A DNA stretch of 64,000 nucleotides, taken from assembly GCA_017856985.1 (NCBI GenBank), contig JAFMEA010000004.1:1-64000 (forward strand). The letters run 5' to 3'. Source of the stretch: Planktomarina sp. (lineage in GTDB: Bacteria; Pseudomonadota; Alphaproteobacteria; Rhodobacterales; Rhodobacteraceae). Below, piece after piece: positions 9,346 through 18,767 of this stretch. Under the pieces are notes generated by a model that was not told the DNA's origin, searched no databases, and saw only the letters and a list, made by a program, of their open reading frames with translations. Every line of letters begins with the position of its first letter. The stretch's first letter is position 1. The translations under genes were made by a program, and so were the position numbers.

Positions 9346-9432
9346 TTAGCCTTTGCCGATCTCATTACTTTCTGGAATTTTAACTGTACACGCAACCAAT
9401 AACTGCGAATCAATATTTAGCGCCCGACTCAT
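9346..9432 (-). CDS. Possible 28-residue leader ORF upstream of chvI
   Basis: An ATG at 9432 opens 28 codons (MSRALNIDSQ...) ending with TAA at 9346, 28 bases before the chvI start. An AGAGGGA stretch lies about 11 bases upstream, a rather long spacing. The predicted peptide is soluble and of balanced composition. It could be a leader peptide or chance; no family is recognised. Confidence 0.2.
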   Translation of the reverse strand: MSRALNIDSQLLVACTVKIPESNEIGKG

Positions 9433-9592
9433 AGACAAAAAAATCCCTCTTTTTTATAAATTTCATAATTCTCTCAAAAATAATTGCCCAAAACTGCTCC
9501 TGATTGCGCTAACTAATCGAAAGTGATCTGTTAAATTTAGTTTGCTCCGTGTTAACGTCACACTAACGATTTTAGTACGCAGGAGTAATGAG

Positions 9593-11191
9593 ATGGTCGA
9601 CGGACTCGTGAACCCTAATTTCACTCTTAGCCATCAAGGCATTATTGGTCTGGGTAAGGTTTATTATAACTTGATCGAACCAACAATTGTTGAACATGCC
9701 CTGGCCCGAAAAGAAGGTCAGCTAGGCATCGGTGGGGCACTTTTAGTTTCCACTGGAAAATTCACAGGTCGGTCTCCAAAAGACAAACATATTGTTAAAA
9801 CTGCGTCGACCACTGAAACTATTTGGTGGGAAAATAACGCCGAGATGTCTGAAGTAGGTTTTAGTTCGCTTTACGAGGATATGATAGAGCACATGCAAGG
9901 CAAAGATTATTTTGTACAAGATCTTTTTGCCGGAGCTGACCCAACAAATAGGCTCGATGTACGTGTTATAACGGAACTAGCGTGGCATAGTCTGTTCATT
10001 CGGCATCTTCTCCGGCGCCCAGATGATGACGAAGTCAAAGACTTCACAGCAGATTGGACAATACTCAATTGCCCTACCTTTTTGGCTGATCCAATACGCC
10101 ATAATTGTAACTCAGAAACTGTAATAGCGTTGAACTTTGAACGCAAAATTATTTTAATTGGTGGAACAGAGTACGCAGGTGAAAATAAAAAATCTGTATT
10201 TTCTCTTTTAAATTATTTACTACCAGAAAAAGGCGTAATGCCAATGCATTGCTCGGCCAACCATTCACCAGGGAACCCAATTGACACCGCCATATTTTTT
10301 GGTCTCTCTGGCACAGGAAAGACCACCTTATCAGCAGATCCATCTCGTATATTAATTGGCGATGACGAACATGGCTGGTCAGATCGTGGAACGTTCAATT
10401 TTGAGGGTGGGTGCTACGCAAAAACAATTAATTTAAGCGCTGACGCAGAACCAGAGATCTTTGCAACTACTTCTAAATTTTCAACAATCATAGAGAACAT
10501 GGTCTATGATCCTGACACTAAAAAACTAGACTTCGATGATGACAGCCTTACTGCCAATATGAGGTGCGCTTATCCATTGGAATACATCTCTAATGCATCT
10601 TCTAACGCGATGGGCGGTCATCCAAAAAATATTATTATGCTAACCTGTGACAGTTTTGGTGTTTTACCACCAATAGCACAATTGACACCTGCGCAGGCAA
10701 TGTATCACTTCCTTTCAGGATTTACAGCCAAGGTTGCGGGTACGGAACGTGGTATTACTGAACCACAACCAACTTTTTCAACATGCTTTGGCGCTCCATT
10801 TATGCCACGCAGGCCGGAGGTTTACGGTGACCTACTACGTAACAAAATTGCAAAACACGGCGCCACTTGCTGGTTAGTCAATACTGGCTGGACAGGCGGA
10901 GCTTATGGTCAAGGTAGCCGCATGCCAATTAGTGCCACGCGGACCCTGTTACGCGCAGCTCTGGATGGAACTCTTTCAAATGGAGATTTCCGTTCTGATG
11001 AAAACTTTGGATTCAACGTTCCTGTAACTGTTCCAGGTGTTGCTGATCTTCTTTTGGACCCACGCCGCACTTGGGAAGACAAAGAAGCCTATGACAAGCA
11101 ATCAACAAAGTTAGTTGCAATGTTTGTCGAAAACTTCAAAAAGTATATGCCACATATTGACGACGATATACGGGCAATCGCTCTAAAATAG
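9593..11191 (+). CDS. pckA: Phosphoenolpyruvate carboxykinase (ATP)
   Basis: Converts oxaloacetate and ATP to PEP, CO2 and ADP, the entry step of gluconeogenesis from C4 acids. The 532-residue protein has [12 protein letters not shown] near residue 50, the kinase loop [14 protein letters not shown] starting at about 237, and the metal-site [11 protein letters not shown] just after. The frame is open from 9542, but ATG 9593 starts [12 protein letters not shown] with AGGAG seven to eight bases upstream and is the family start. It is divergent from chvI, an arrangement conserved in alphaproteobacteria where ChvI can influence pckA expression. The 274-base spacer presumably holds both promoters. 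Confidence 0.96.
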   Translation: MVDGLVNPNFTLSHQGIIGLGKVYYNLIEPTIVEHALARKEGQLGIGGALLVSTGKFTGRSPKDKHIVKTASTTETIWWENNAEMSEVGFSSLYEDMIEHMQGKDYFVQDLFAGADPTNRLDVRVITELAWHSLFIRHLLRRPDDDEVKDFTADWTILNCPTFLADPIRHNCNSETVIALNFERKIILIGGTEYAGENKKSVFSLLNYLLPEKGVMPMHCSANHSPGNPIDTAIFFGLSGTGKTTLSADPSRILIGDDEHGWSDRGTFNFEGGCYAKTINLSADAEPEIFATTSKFSTIIENMVYDPDTKKLDFDDDSLTANMRCAYPLEYISNASSNAMGGHPKNIIMLTCDSFGVLPPIAQLTPAQAMYHFLSGFTAKVAGTERGITEPQPTFSTCFGAPFMPRRPEVYGDLLRNKIAKHGATCWLVNTGWTGGAYGQGSRMPISATRTLLRAALDGTLSNGDFRSDENFGFNVPVTVPGVADLLLDPRRTWEDKEAYDKQSTKLVAMFVENFKKYMPHIDDDIRAIALK

Positions 11192-11397
11192 AAAAAATCT
11201 AATGAGAATGGGCTAGAAATTTTAATCATTTGATTAATATATAATAAGCAGACCTTACATATTACGTCAATTTACCTGCGACATAATACTTCAAAAAAGC
11301 AATTTCTTTTGAATGAAAGTTGTGCAGTTAAAGTAAAGCCCTTACACCAATTATAAGATCGTAGGCAACTTAGGCCTATAACAAATAGGATTAAGTC

Positions 11398-13056
11398 ATG
11401 GCCCAGAAAGTAATATTGCAAGATCTATTAACTATAACAAAGGAAGCGTTATCCGCTGCTGAAGCATTATGTGCCAGTGCAAAAGAAAAGCTTCGTGTGA
11501 AAGTTAGTGAAAATGGAAGAATTTCTAACGACCTGATTGAAAAACATCAAACTGCAACGCACGGTTTTGCCTGGGTAGCTACATACATCGAAAGCCTGCG
11601 ACAGATGCAAAAATGGGCAGAACAGCTTGATAAAGAGGGTAAGTTTGGCGAGGTTGAGCAACTTATTCATCAAATCGCATTTGGAGAATACCTAAGCCAG
11701 CTTGCTGGTGGCATTCCGATGAACCAGGGCGAGATTGTGAGATTACAAGATATTGGTTTAAGCGTAGGCGAGCAGAGCGTACTCTCTAAACCAGAGGCCG
11801 TGCAACTTATTCAAGCAGGGAATACACAAGCGGCCCGGTTAGACCTAATCAAACTGATGCAAAAACACTCGGCAGACACTGTTTTTGGGATATCAGGGTT
11901 AGATGAAGAGCTGGAAATGATTAGAGAACAATTCCGGCGTTACGCAATAGATAAAATAGAGCCGTTCGCCCATGAGTGGCATCTTAAAGATGAATTGATA
12001 CCAATGGAAGTCATTGATGAGTTAGCTGAAATGGGTGTCTTTGGGTTAACAATCCCGGAGGAGTACGGTGGCCTAGGAATGTCAAAGGTCTCAATGTGTG
12101 TAGTCAGCGAGGAGTTAGCACGCGGTTATATTGGTGTTGGATCTTTAGGCACTCGGTCTGAAATTGCAGCAGAGCTTATCTTAGCTGGTGGAACAGAAGC
12201 ACAAAAACAAAAATGGCTACCGGCGTTGGCTAGTGCGGAAAAACTTCCAACTGCCGTTTTTACTGAGCCCAACACCGGTTCTGATCTTGGTGCACTCCGT
12301 ACTAGAGCTACGCGTGTTGGTGGAGAATGGAAGGTCACTGGCAATAAAACATGGATTACCCATGCTACCCGCACTCACGTTATGACATTGCTGGCCCGTA
12401 CTGATCCCGACACTTCAGATTACAAAGGTCTATCAATGTTTTTGGCGGAAAAAATACCAGGGACAAATGATGTTCCATTTCCAAGTGAAGGTATGACCGG
12501 CGGGGAAATCGAAGTTCTAGGTTATCGGGGCATGAAAGAGCATGAATTAGCTTTCGATAACTTTGCCATAAAAGATGAAAACCTTTTAGGCGGGGAAACT
12601 GGTCGTGGTTTTAAGCAACTCATGGAAACATTTGAGAGTGCCCGCATACAAACTGCAGCGCGTGCTGTTGGAGTAGCCCAATCAGCGTTAGATCTTAGTT
12701 ACCAATATGCGTTGGACCGGAAACAATTTGGAAAGTCGTTAATTCATTTCCCTCGAGTGGCCAACAAGTTAGCCATGATTGCAGTCGAATTAATGATAGC
12801 AAGACAGCTCACTTACTTTAGTGCAAATGAAAAAGATCAGGGCCGACGATGTGACATTGAGGCTGGCATGGCTAAGCTTTTGGGAGCGAGAGCCGCCTGG
12901 GCGGCGGCGGACAACGCTTTACAAATTCATGGCGGAAATGGTTTTGCACTAGAATATAAAATCAGTCGGATACTATGCGACGCTAGAATTCTTAATATTT
13001 TTGAGGGTGCCGCCGAAATCCAGGCTCAAGTAATCGCCAGACGAATGCTAGGCTAA
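11398..13056 (+). CDS. mcd: Acyl-CoA dehydrogenase, probable (2S)-methylsuccinyl-CoA dehydrogenase
   Basis: 552 residues: an N-terminal extension of about 155 residues precedes a complete acyl-CoA dehydrogenase domain (about 165-550). The extension, together with GMTGGEIEVLGYRGMKEHEL and MGTFESAR-like ETFESARIQTAARA, matches what I know of methylsuccinyl-CoA dehydrogenase of the ethylmalonyl-CoA pathway, which oxidises (2S)-methylsuccinyl-CoA to mesaconyl-CoA with electrons going to ETF. RKQFGKSL and QIHGGNGF are general family motifs. The gene stands alone after pckA. Another long acyl-CoA dehydrogenase specificity cannot be excluded, but pckA, ETF and abundant B12 genes nearby fit the pathway. 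Confidence 0.75.
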   Translation: MAQKVILQDLLTITKEALSAAEALCASAKEKLRVKVSENGRISNDLIEKHQTATHGFAWVATYIESLRQMQKWAEQLDKEGKFGEVEQLIHQIAFGEYLSQLAGGIPMNQGEIVRLQDIGLSVGEQSVLSKPEAVQLIQAGNTQAARLDLIKLMQKHSADTVFGISGLDEELEMIREQFRRYAIDKIEPFAHEWHLKDELIPMEVIDELAEMGVFGLTIPEEYGGLGMSKVSMCVVSEELARGYIGVGSLGTRSEIAAELILAGGTEAQKQKWLPALASAEKLPTAVFTEPNTGSDLGALRTRATRVGGEWKVTGNKTWITHATRTHVMTLLARTDPDTSDYKGLSMFLAEKIPGTNDVPFPSEGMTGGEIEVLGYRGMKEHELAFDNFAIKDENLLGGETGRGFKQLMETFESARIQTAARAVGVAQSALDLSYQYALDRKQFGKSLIHFPRVANKLAMIAVELMIARQLTYFSANEKDQGRRCDIEAGMAKLLGARAAWAAADNALQIHGGNGFALEYKISRILCDARILNIFEGAAEIQAQVIARRMLG

Positions 13057-13226
13057 CTTGAAACTAGTTAATATTTTTTTGAGTAACGCAAACATAAGTT
13101 ATTACTTGCTGCTGTAATTCTCTTCACCGTATCCGGAATAATCCCAATTTTTATATTCATCTCTACTTTCGGCATTGGTGACAAAAATATATATCGTTTT
13201 GATACAGTGCTTGGCTTTGATTGCTC

Positions 13227-13961
13227 TTAAGCCGTAGATCTTGCACCCAAACGCTCTACCAACCGCTGTCGAGCCAGAGGCAAAGGGCGATTGCCCAAAG
13301 AGGGTGCTAACCATTTTTCAAAAAAATACCCAGTAGTCTTTAATCCCTCTGCAATCTCAAGATTGCCAGCTTCGCTGCCTTCAATCATGCAAGGCACCAA
13401 CGGGAGAAGCTGGCTCTTCCAGCGTCCTGTATGTTGTGCAGCCACTGCGCGACCAGACTTGGGCGAAACATACAGCAAGTTTTCGGTTGCACCCGATACG
13501 GCACAACTATTAAGGTCCAGGCCAAAGCCCAACATTTCCAATAGCCTAAGCTCCCACTGCAAATAAGCAAGTGGCCAAGACTCTGTAGTGCACATAAGAT
13601 CGAGCAGATTTACCGAACTTTGATAAAGAGATGCATTAGCTTCCCGCTCGGGGAGTGAAAAGCTTAGCAAACCAATGGCTGAAGTGAGCCCCGACAGCGT
13701 TAATGGATCCCCCATTACCTGTGCAGCACGACTACGCAATGGCTCAACCTTAAAAGAGCCTATGTGCTCTTCAAGTCGAGCTCTCCACACTACTTCCACC
13801 TGTGATCCCACTTGCAGCGTTGAGGCCTGTCTGCGTCCGGCGCCACCGCGGACCACTCCAGAGTGACGGCCGTGGCTTTGAGTAAAAATTTCGACGATTG
13901 CTGCATTTTCAGCATGCTTGCTCACTGCCAGCAAAATTCCCTCGTCACGCCATTCTACCAC
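13227..13961 (-). CDS. recO: DNA repair protein RecO
   Basis: RecO works with RecF and RecR to load RecA on SSB-coated single-stranded gaps. The 244-residue protein starts with VEWRDEGILLAVSKHAENAAIVEIFT (OB-fold) and GRHSGVVRGGAGRR, and has the helical C-terminal region. The zinc-finger cysteines of some RecO proteins are not evident as a full set. The start is GTG at 13961, supported by GGAG eight bases upstream. It ends the long minus-strand operon that begins near folK, 93 bases after the DUF1491 gene. Confidence 0.9.
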   Translation of the reverse strand: MVEWRDEGILLAVSKHAENAAIVEIFTQSHGRHSGVVRGGAGRRQASTLQVGSQVEVVWRARLEEHIGSFKVEPLRSRAAQVMGDPLTLSGLTSAIGLLSFSLPEREANASLYQSSVNLLDLMCTTESWPLAYLQWELRLLEMLGFGLDLNSCAVSGATENLLYVSPKSGRAVAAQHTGRWKSQLLPLVPCMIEGSEAGNLEIAEGLKTTGYFFEKWLAPSLGNRPLPLARQRLVERLGARSTA

Positions 13962-14054
13962 TGTCTAATCTCCAATCTTGCAGAGCAACCTTGCCAAAAG
14001 TTCGATAGATCCTAATAAAAAAAATCGCACAACAGTACTTTAGCCAGAGACCAC

Positions 14055-14387
14055 TTACTCGCTCAAGCCTGGCTCTTCGAGCAAATGCCGGCCCTCTCGG
14101 TCTTCCACCTCTATAACCCATAAATCAGGGTCAACGCTACGTTGCCGGACAATAGTTGCATCAAGTTCAAGTTCCTCACCCCTTAGAAGCTCAATCCAGT
14201 TACGCTTCCCTGTACTCAAATCAAACGAGCGATGGAACACAGACCCCTTTCCATTTAGGGTGTTTAATTTTATTAGGATAGCTCCTGCCGTGCCGTCTCC
14301 GTGCGCGACAACAAATGCAGGAATATCAGATAATCGTAAACGAGTTAGATAAGCGGACACCCAGACATCACTGGCAAGGCGGATCAT
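14055..14387 (-). CDS. DUF1491 family protein
   Basis: 110 residues, beginning with RLASDVWVSAYLTRLRLSDIPAFVV and containing GTAGAILIKLN and DPDLWVIEVEDREGRHLLEEP. This is the alphaproteobacterial DUF1491 family, of unknown function. The start overlaps the era stop by 4 bases (ATGA), so it is translationally coupled to era. The fixed place between era and recO suggests a link with ribosome maturation or with repair, but nothing in the sequence states which. Confidence 0.82.
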   Translation of the reverse strand: MIRLASDVWVSAYLTRLRLSDIPAFVVAHGDGTAGAILIKLNTLNGKGSVFHRSFDLSTGKRNWIELLRGEELELDATIVRQRSVDPDLWVIEVEDREGRHLLEEPGLSE

Positions 14388-15292
14388 GTATTCCCATCGC
14401 GGAAATCTAGGCCCATTTCCATATAACGTTCTTTTTCCTCCAGCCAGTTAGGCCGTACTTTTACTTTTAAAAACAGGTGCACCCTGCGGCCTAAGAATAC
14501 TTCTAGCTCAGCACGGGCTTGGGTGGAAACAGCTTTGATGGCCTCTCCTCCCTTGCCCAAAACAATCCCCTTATGGCCATCTCGCATTACATAAATCAAC
14601 TGATCAATCCTGCAAGATCCGTCTTTACGCTCTTCCCACGCCTCAGTCTCAACGGTTAACTGATAAGGTAACTCTTGGTGGAGCCGCAGTGTCAATTTTT
14701 CACGTGTGGTTTCTGCAGCTAACATGCGCAAAGGTAAATCTGCGATTTGATCCTCGGGATACAGCCACGGGCCCTCTGGTAATATTCCGGCAAGCCAGCT
14801 TTTAAGTGCGCCACATCCGTGACCCTTCTCAGCAGATATCAAGAAAGTTTCAACAAACCGAAAAGCTTCATTCATTGTTTTTGTTAGTGCTAGGAGTTCT
14901 TCAGCATGCACTTTGTCAATTTTATTAATAGCTAGCGCAATAGCTTTAGTCTCAGGTAAATCTTTCAACGCTTCCATAATCGCGTCCACACCTTCTGTCT
15001 TTCCACGATGCGCTTCTATGAGCAGTACGGTAAGATCAGCATCTGCAGCCCCACCCCAAGCTGACTTAACCATAGCACGGTCCAAGCGTCGTTTAGGACG
15101 AAAAATGCCAGGTGTATCTACAAATACAATTTGCGCTTCTCCTTCGAGCGCTACTCCACGAATACGGGCGCGAGTAGTTTGTACTTTATGCGTAACAATA
15201 GAAACTTTTGCACCAACCATCCAATTAAGCAAAGTTGATTTTCCTACATTAGGCTCACCAATCAGGGCAACAAATCCAGCACGAGTACTCAT
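14384..15292 (-). CDS. era: GTPase Era
   Basis: Era binds 16S rRNA and assists 30S subunit maturation. In the 302-residue protein the G1 loop GEPNVGKST is at 12-20, G3 DTPGIF near 59-64, G4 NKID near 122-125, and the C-terminal KH domain (about 200-295) contains [13 protein letters not shown]. It overlaps rnc by 4 bases upstream and DUF1491 by 4 bases downstream, forming the widespread rnc-era pair. Confidence 0.95.
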   Translation of the reverse strand: MSTRAGFVALIGEPNVGKSTLLNWMVGAKVSIVTHKVQTTRARIRGVALEGEAQIVFVDTPGIFRPKRRLDRAMVKSAWGGAADADLTVLLIEAHRGKTEGVDAIMEALKDLPETKAIALAINKIDKVHAEELLALTKTMNEAFRFVETFLISAEKGHGCGALKSWLAGILPEGPWLYPEDQIADLPLRMLAAETTREKLTLRLHQELPYQLTVETEAWEERKDGSCRIDQLIYVMRDGHKGIVLGKGGEAIKAVSTQARAELEVFLGRRVHLFLKVKVRPNWLEEKERYMEMGLDFRDGNT

Positions 15293-15972
15293 TTTTCTAA
15301 ATTCTCCAGCATTTTTTGTGCAGCGGCTTGTTCAGCTTGCCTTTTAGATCCAGCCTCAGCTTGTGCCACCTCACCAGAATGAAGTTGCACTTCTATCAGA
15401 AAAACTGGTGCGTGATCAGGTCCAGAACGGGAAATTTCAACATATTTAGGAGGTGAGCCTTTTCGCGCTTGTACCAATTCCTGGAGGGTAGTTTTGGGAT
15501 CCCTCGCATCACCTTTTACTGATGAAACTCTGGAACCCCAAAGTTTGAGAATAAGATCTTGGGCCTTTAAAAAACCTCCATCACAGTAAACAGCTGCAAT
15601 TAAAGCTTCCATTGCATCACCAAGCAACGCTTCTTTTCTGCGACCACCACTAATCATCTCAGAACGTCCTAATTTAAGTTTTTCTCCAATTTTAATGGCA
15701 CGACCAACATCAGCGCAGGTTTCTTTTCGCACCAATGCATTAAAACGTGGAGCCAACTGACCCTCACTTGCCTCGTTATCAGCATCAAGCAAAGCTTGGG
15801 CCATAACGAGGCCCAATACTCGATCCCCCAGAAACTCTAACCGCTCATTATCCGAGCGGGTTGATGAAGATACACTAGAATGAGTTAGCGCCGTGATTAA
15901 TAAACTGGGGTCTTTAAAATTGTAGCCGATATCAGCACAAAACTGTCTCAGGTCATTAGATAACTTAATCAT
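15289..15972 (-). CDS. rnc: Ribonuclease III
   Basis: Cleaves double-stranded RNA in rRNA and mRNA processing. The signature [14 protein letters not shown] (42-55) carries the metal-binding Glu and Asp residues, [13 protein letters not shown] (about 114-126) holds the second acidic cluster, and a C-terminal double-stranded RNA-binding domain spans about 155-225, ending [10 protein letters not shown]. At 227 residues the length is normal. The gene is 25 bases after lepB and coupled to era. Confidence 0.95.
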   Translation of the reverse strand: MIKLSNDLRQFCADIGYNFKDPSLLITALTHSSVSSSTRSDNERLEFLGDRVLGLVMAQALLDADNEASEGQLAPRFNALVRKETCADVGRAIKIGEKLKLGRSEMISGGRRKEALLGDAMEALIAAVYCDGGFLKAQDLILKLWGSRVSSVKGDARDPKTTLQELVQARKGSPPKYVEISRSGPDHAPVFLIEVQLHSGEVAQAEAGSKRQAEQAAAQKMLENLEK

Positions 15973-15997
15973 AAATAGAGCTGCATACAGTAAACAT

Positions 15998-16867
15998 TTA
16001 ATTCACAGCCTTAAAATAACGATTACTACGCCAGGTCCAAAAGGCCAGCATCGATTGGCCAGCTGACGAAAAGAGTATGCGATCTGCTCTACCCACAATA
16101 TCCTCCATAGGCACAAAACCTACCCCTCCCAAAGATTGAGGGACCCGGCTATCGGAAGAATTATCTCGGTTGTCACCCATAAAGAAAAAATGGCCCTTGG
16201 GTACTGAATAAACCTTGGTTGAATCCAAATTTAGCCGCCCACCTAATTTCAAATCATCCTGGTCCACCGTATCCAAAATGCCATAAGAAACTCCATTAGG
16301 AAGGGTCTCGATATATCTTTTTTTAATGCAGCTACCACCTAATCCAACAACCCCATTAGAACAGATTGGTCGATTTCCCTGAGAACCCTGACGCTCATAA
16401 ACCTCAATAAAATCTTCTGTCATATTTGTTTTTGTCATCACACCATTTATAAATAATCTGCTAGCTTTCATTTGAACTGTATCACCAGGTAGGCCAATTA
16501 CCCGTTTTATATAGTCAGTACCAGAAACTGGGTGCCTAAAAACAACGACATCCCCACGTTCGGGTTTGCCCCCAAAAATGCGATCGGACCGGCCCTTTAA
16601 AAAACCACAGAAGTCGTCAGCATCCAAATTTATTCCAAATTGAGAGATCTGAACTTTTGGGCACGAAGCATAAGAATATCCATAGGCCATCTTATTAACA
16701 AATAAAAAATCCCCAATAAGAAGAGTATCCTTCATTGACCCTGATGGAATCCAAAAGGGTTGAAAAAATAAAGTACGAAATAAACCAGCAATTAAAAGAG
16801 CGTAAGCCACAGTTTTAATTGTTTCGAAAACGCTCGCAGCGAAAGACTTATCATCAGTTTTGGCCAT
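15998..16867 (-). CDS. lepB: Signal peptidase I
   Basis: Inner-membrane serine protease that removes signal peptides from exported proteins. One N-terminal membrane segment (about 16-36) is followed by PSGSMKDTL with the nucleophile Ser44, the catalytic Lys121 in [11 protein letters not shown], and box [12 protein letters not shown] near residue 235. The 289-residue length is typical of Gram-negative LepB. It is in the rnc-lepB-acpS-pdxJ order common in alphaproteobacteria. Confidence 0.95.
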   Translation of the reverse strand: MAKTDDKSFAASVFETIKTVAYALLIAGLFRTLFFQPFWIPSGSMKDTLLIGDFLFVNKMAYGYSYASCPKVQISQFGINLDADDFCGFLKGRSDRIFGGKPERGDVVVFRHPVSGTDYIKRVIGLPGDTVQMKASRLFINGVMTKTNMTEDFIEVYERQGSQGNRPICSNGVVGLGGSCIKKRYIETLPNGVSYGILDTVDQDDLKLGGRLNLDSTKVYSVPKGHFFFMGDNRDNSSDSRVPQSLGGVGFVPMEDIVGRADRILFSSAGQSMLAFWTWRSNRYFKAVN

Positions 16868-16917
16868 ACTATCCTCAGAACCCGCTATCGGCTATGTGAT
16901 GTCGTTATTACGCAGAG

Positions 16918-17343
16918 TCAAGTTGGAGATGAATCGGCACTATGTGCACTCGGTAGCGCTTCAATAACGATAAAAGCCTGTGCCCAGGGGTGGTCATCAG
17001 TGAGGGTGCAGTGGATAACAGCAACATGGCCTTTAGGGGTCATCTGAGCCAATCTTTCTTTTGCCCAACCAGTAACCTTCATCAGCGGTTGCCCACTTTT
17101 CATATTGGTGACACTCATATCTTTCCAACTAATACCCATTGCAAGCCCTGTACCCAGCGCCTTTGAACAAGCCTCTTTAGCTGCCCATCGCTTGGCATAG
17201 GTACCCGCTATATCTTTCCGGGACCCAGCTTTTTTCTGCTCTACCTCAGTAAATACTCTATTTTTGAAACGCGTGCCAAAACGATCCAAGGTGCCTTGGA
17301 TCCGCTCAATATTTGCTAAATCACTGCCAATACCCAAAATCAT
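16918..17343 (-). CDS. acpS: Holo-[acyl-carrier-protein] synthase
   Basis: Transfers 4'-phosphopantetheine from CoA to apo-ACP. The 141-residue protein shows the family start [12 protein letters not shown] with the metal-binding Asp8 and the second motif [18 protein letters not shown], whose Glu completes the Mg site. The start overlaps the pdxJ stop by 4 bases. The C-terminus carries an extra tail of about ten residues relative to many homologues. Confidence 0.94.
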   Translation of the reverse strand: MILGIGSDLANIERIQGTLDRFGTRFKNRVFTEVEQKKAGSRKDIAGTYAKRWAAKEACSKALGTGLAMGISWKDMSVTNMKSGQPLMKVTGWAKERLAQMTPKGHVAVIHCTLTDDHPWAQAFIVIEALPSAHSADSSPT

Positions 17344-18083
17344 AGGCGCGCTTCTACCATTAGCCCACGCATTTTACTTATAGCATTGTCCAAGCCTGTA
17401 AAAACCGACTCGCCAATTAAAAAATGGCCAATATTTAACTCCATAACTTGTGGAATTGACGCTATCGATGAAACATTTTCAAAAGTTAGTCCATGCCCAG
17501 CATGCACCTCAAGTCCTAGGTTGTTAGCAAAAACAGAACAGCGGGAAATTCGGGCTAATTCATCTAGCGCAGACCTATTACTGCCTTCTGCATGGTAATC
17601 GCAATAAGCGCCCGTATGCAGCTCCACTACAGTGGCCCCTATTTCAGCACTCGCTTCAAGTTGAAGCTCATCAGGCTCTACAAAAAGCGATACACGGCAG
17701 CCCACATCTAATAATGGCTTAATGAAATCAGACAATCGGTTCTTGTCATTAGCTACTTCTAATCCACCTTCTGTTGTTCGTTCTTCTCGTTTTTCCGGTA
17801 CTATGCATATTGCATGTGGGCGAAACCTAAGTGCAATTTCTTGCATCTCTGAGGTGGAGGCCATTTCAAAGTTAAGTGGTATTGTAAGTGCCGCGACTAA
17901 AGCTTCAATATCTTCGTCCCGAATGTGACGTCGATCCTCACGTAAGTGCGCAGTTATACCATCAGCACCAGCAATTTGAGCCATCAATGCCGCACGGACA
18001 GGATCTGGATACATACCCCCTCGCGCATTTCGTATAGTTGCGACATGGTCAATATTAACACCAAGACGTTGGCGATTCATCAT
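17340..18083 (-). CDS. pdxJ: Pyridoxine 5'-phosphate synthase
   Basis: Condenses 3-amino-2-oxopropyl phosphate with 1-deoxyxylulose 5-phosphate in de novo vitamin B6 synthesis. [17 protein letters not shown] at the N-terminus, [12 protein letters not shown] and the central [14 protein letters not shown] are PdxJ signatures; 247 residues is the usual length. Two adjacent ATG codons (18083 and 18080) are possible starts. It is coupled to acpS by a 4-base overlap. Confidence 0.95.
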   Translation of the reverse strand: MMNRQRLGVNIDHVATIRNARGGMYPDPVRAALMAQIAGADGITAHLREDRRHIRDEDIEALVAALTIPLNFEMASTSEMQEIALRFRPHAICIVPEKREERTTEGGLEVANDKNRLSDFIKPLLDVGCRVSLFVEPDELQLEASAEIGATVVELHTGAYCDYHAEGSNRSALDELARISRCSVFANNLGLEVHAGHGLTFENVSSIASIPQVMELNIGHFLIGESVFTGLDNAISKMRGLMVEARL

Positions 18084-18126
18084 TATATTCTCTCTTTTTT
18101 AATCAGTTAATACTCAAATTTTTAGC

Positions 18127-18759
18127 TTATTTAAGCTTTGTTTTTTGCCGAAGCTCTATTAGCTTAGCCGCCAGACGACCTTTCCGTCTGTTTTTATAGG
18201 CCCTAATTGTGGGAACAGATAGATAATAAGTCAAAATTCCAGCGCCCAAACCTAATGGTACTCCACCCACAAGCCATGGAAAAAAAATCGTGCCCCAAAA
18301 TTCAGCTAAATAAGTCCAATCGCCGATATTAGAAGTGAATAAAGATTTAAAGTTGTACCATAACTCTCGCATCGCCTGGGCAAACATAACACCAAACCCG
18401 TCTTGTAAGTTATTTTCTGATCTTACACCCAACATAACATTACCAACGCTCAAAGATGCAACTCCAATTGGGATATAAGTTAAGGGGTTACCAAAAAATG
18501 TGCCCAATAGGGATGCGAGAATGTTCGCCCTGAGAAATAACGCCAAGAGGGCTGCTAAAACAAAATGAAGACCATAAAATGGGCTAACTGCTACAAAAAC
18601 TCCAACAGCTATGCCACGTGCAATCTCCTCCGGAGTGCCTGGCAGGCGCGTTACACGATGTTTAACGTATAAGTAGGCACGGCTCCACCCACCCTTTGGA
18701 TAGAAACCTTCCCAAACAGCTCTCCCTACCCCACGTCTATCGCGGCGCCTAAAAACCAA
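18127..18759 (-). CDS. DUF2062 domain membrane protein
   Basis: 210 residues with a basic N-terminal stretch, then GTPEEIARGIAVGVFVAVSPFYGLHF and FFGNPLTYIPI, the hallmarks of DUF2062. Two to three membrane segments are visible (about 45-75, 80-105, 150-180). The function is unknown; related proteins occur near glycosyltransferase or stringent-response genes. It starts 8 bases after the rsh stop, so it is probably co-expressed with it. Confidence 0.85.
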   Translation of the reverse strand: MVFRRRDRRGVGRAVWEGFYPKGGWSRAYLYVKHRVTRLPGTPEEIARGIAVGVFVAVSPFYGLHFVLAALLALFLRANILASLLGTFFGNPLTYIPIGVASLSVGNVMLGVRSENNLQDGFGVMFAQAMRELWYNFKSLFTSNIGDWTYLAEFWGTIFFPWLVGGVPLGLGAGILTYYLSVPTIRAYKNRRKGRLAAKLIELRQKTKLK

Positions 18760-18767
18760 ATCTTGTC

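Noticed and set aside
11192..11397. Weak hairpin AATCATTTGATT after pckA as a terminator
   Set aside because: The stem is only 5 bp and AT-only, with no U-tract; not supportable.
13102..13314. Minus-strand 70-codon frame overlapping the end of recO, with a tail NAESRDEYKNWDYSGYGEENYSS
   Set aside because: The only ATG is inside recO in another frame and the tail has no own start or ribosome binding site. The tail looks mildly coding but is not supported.
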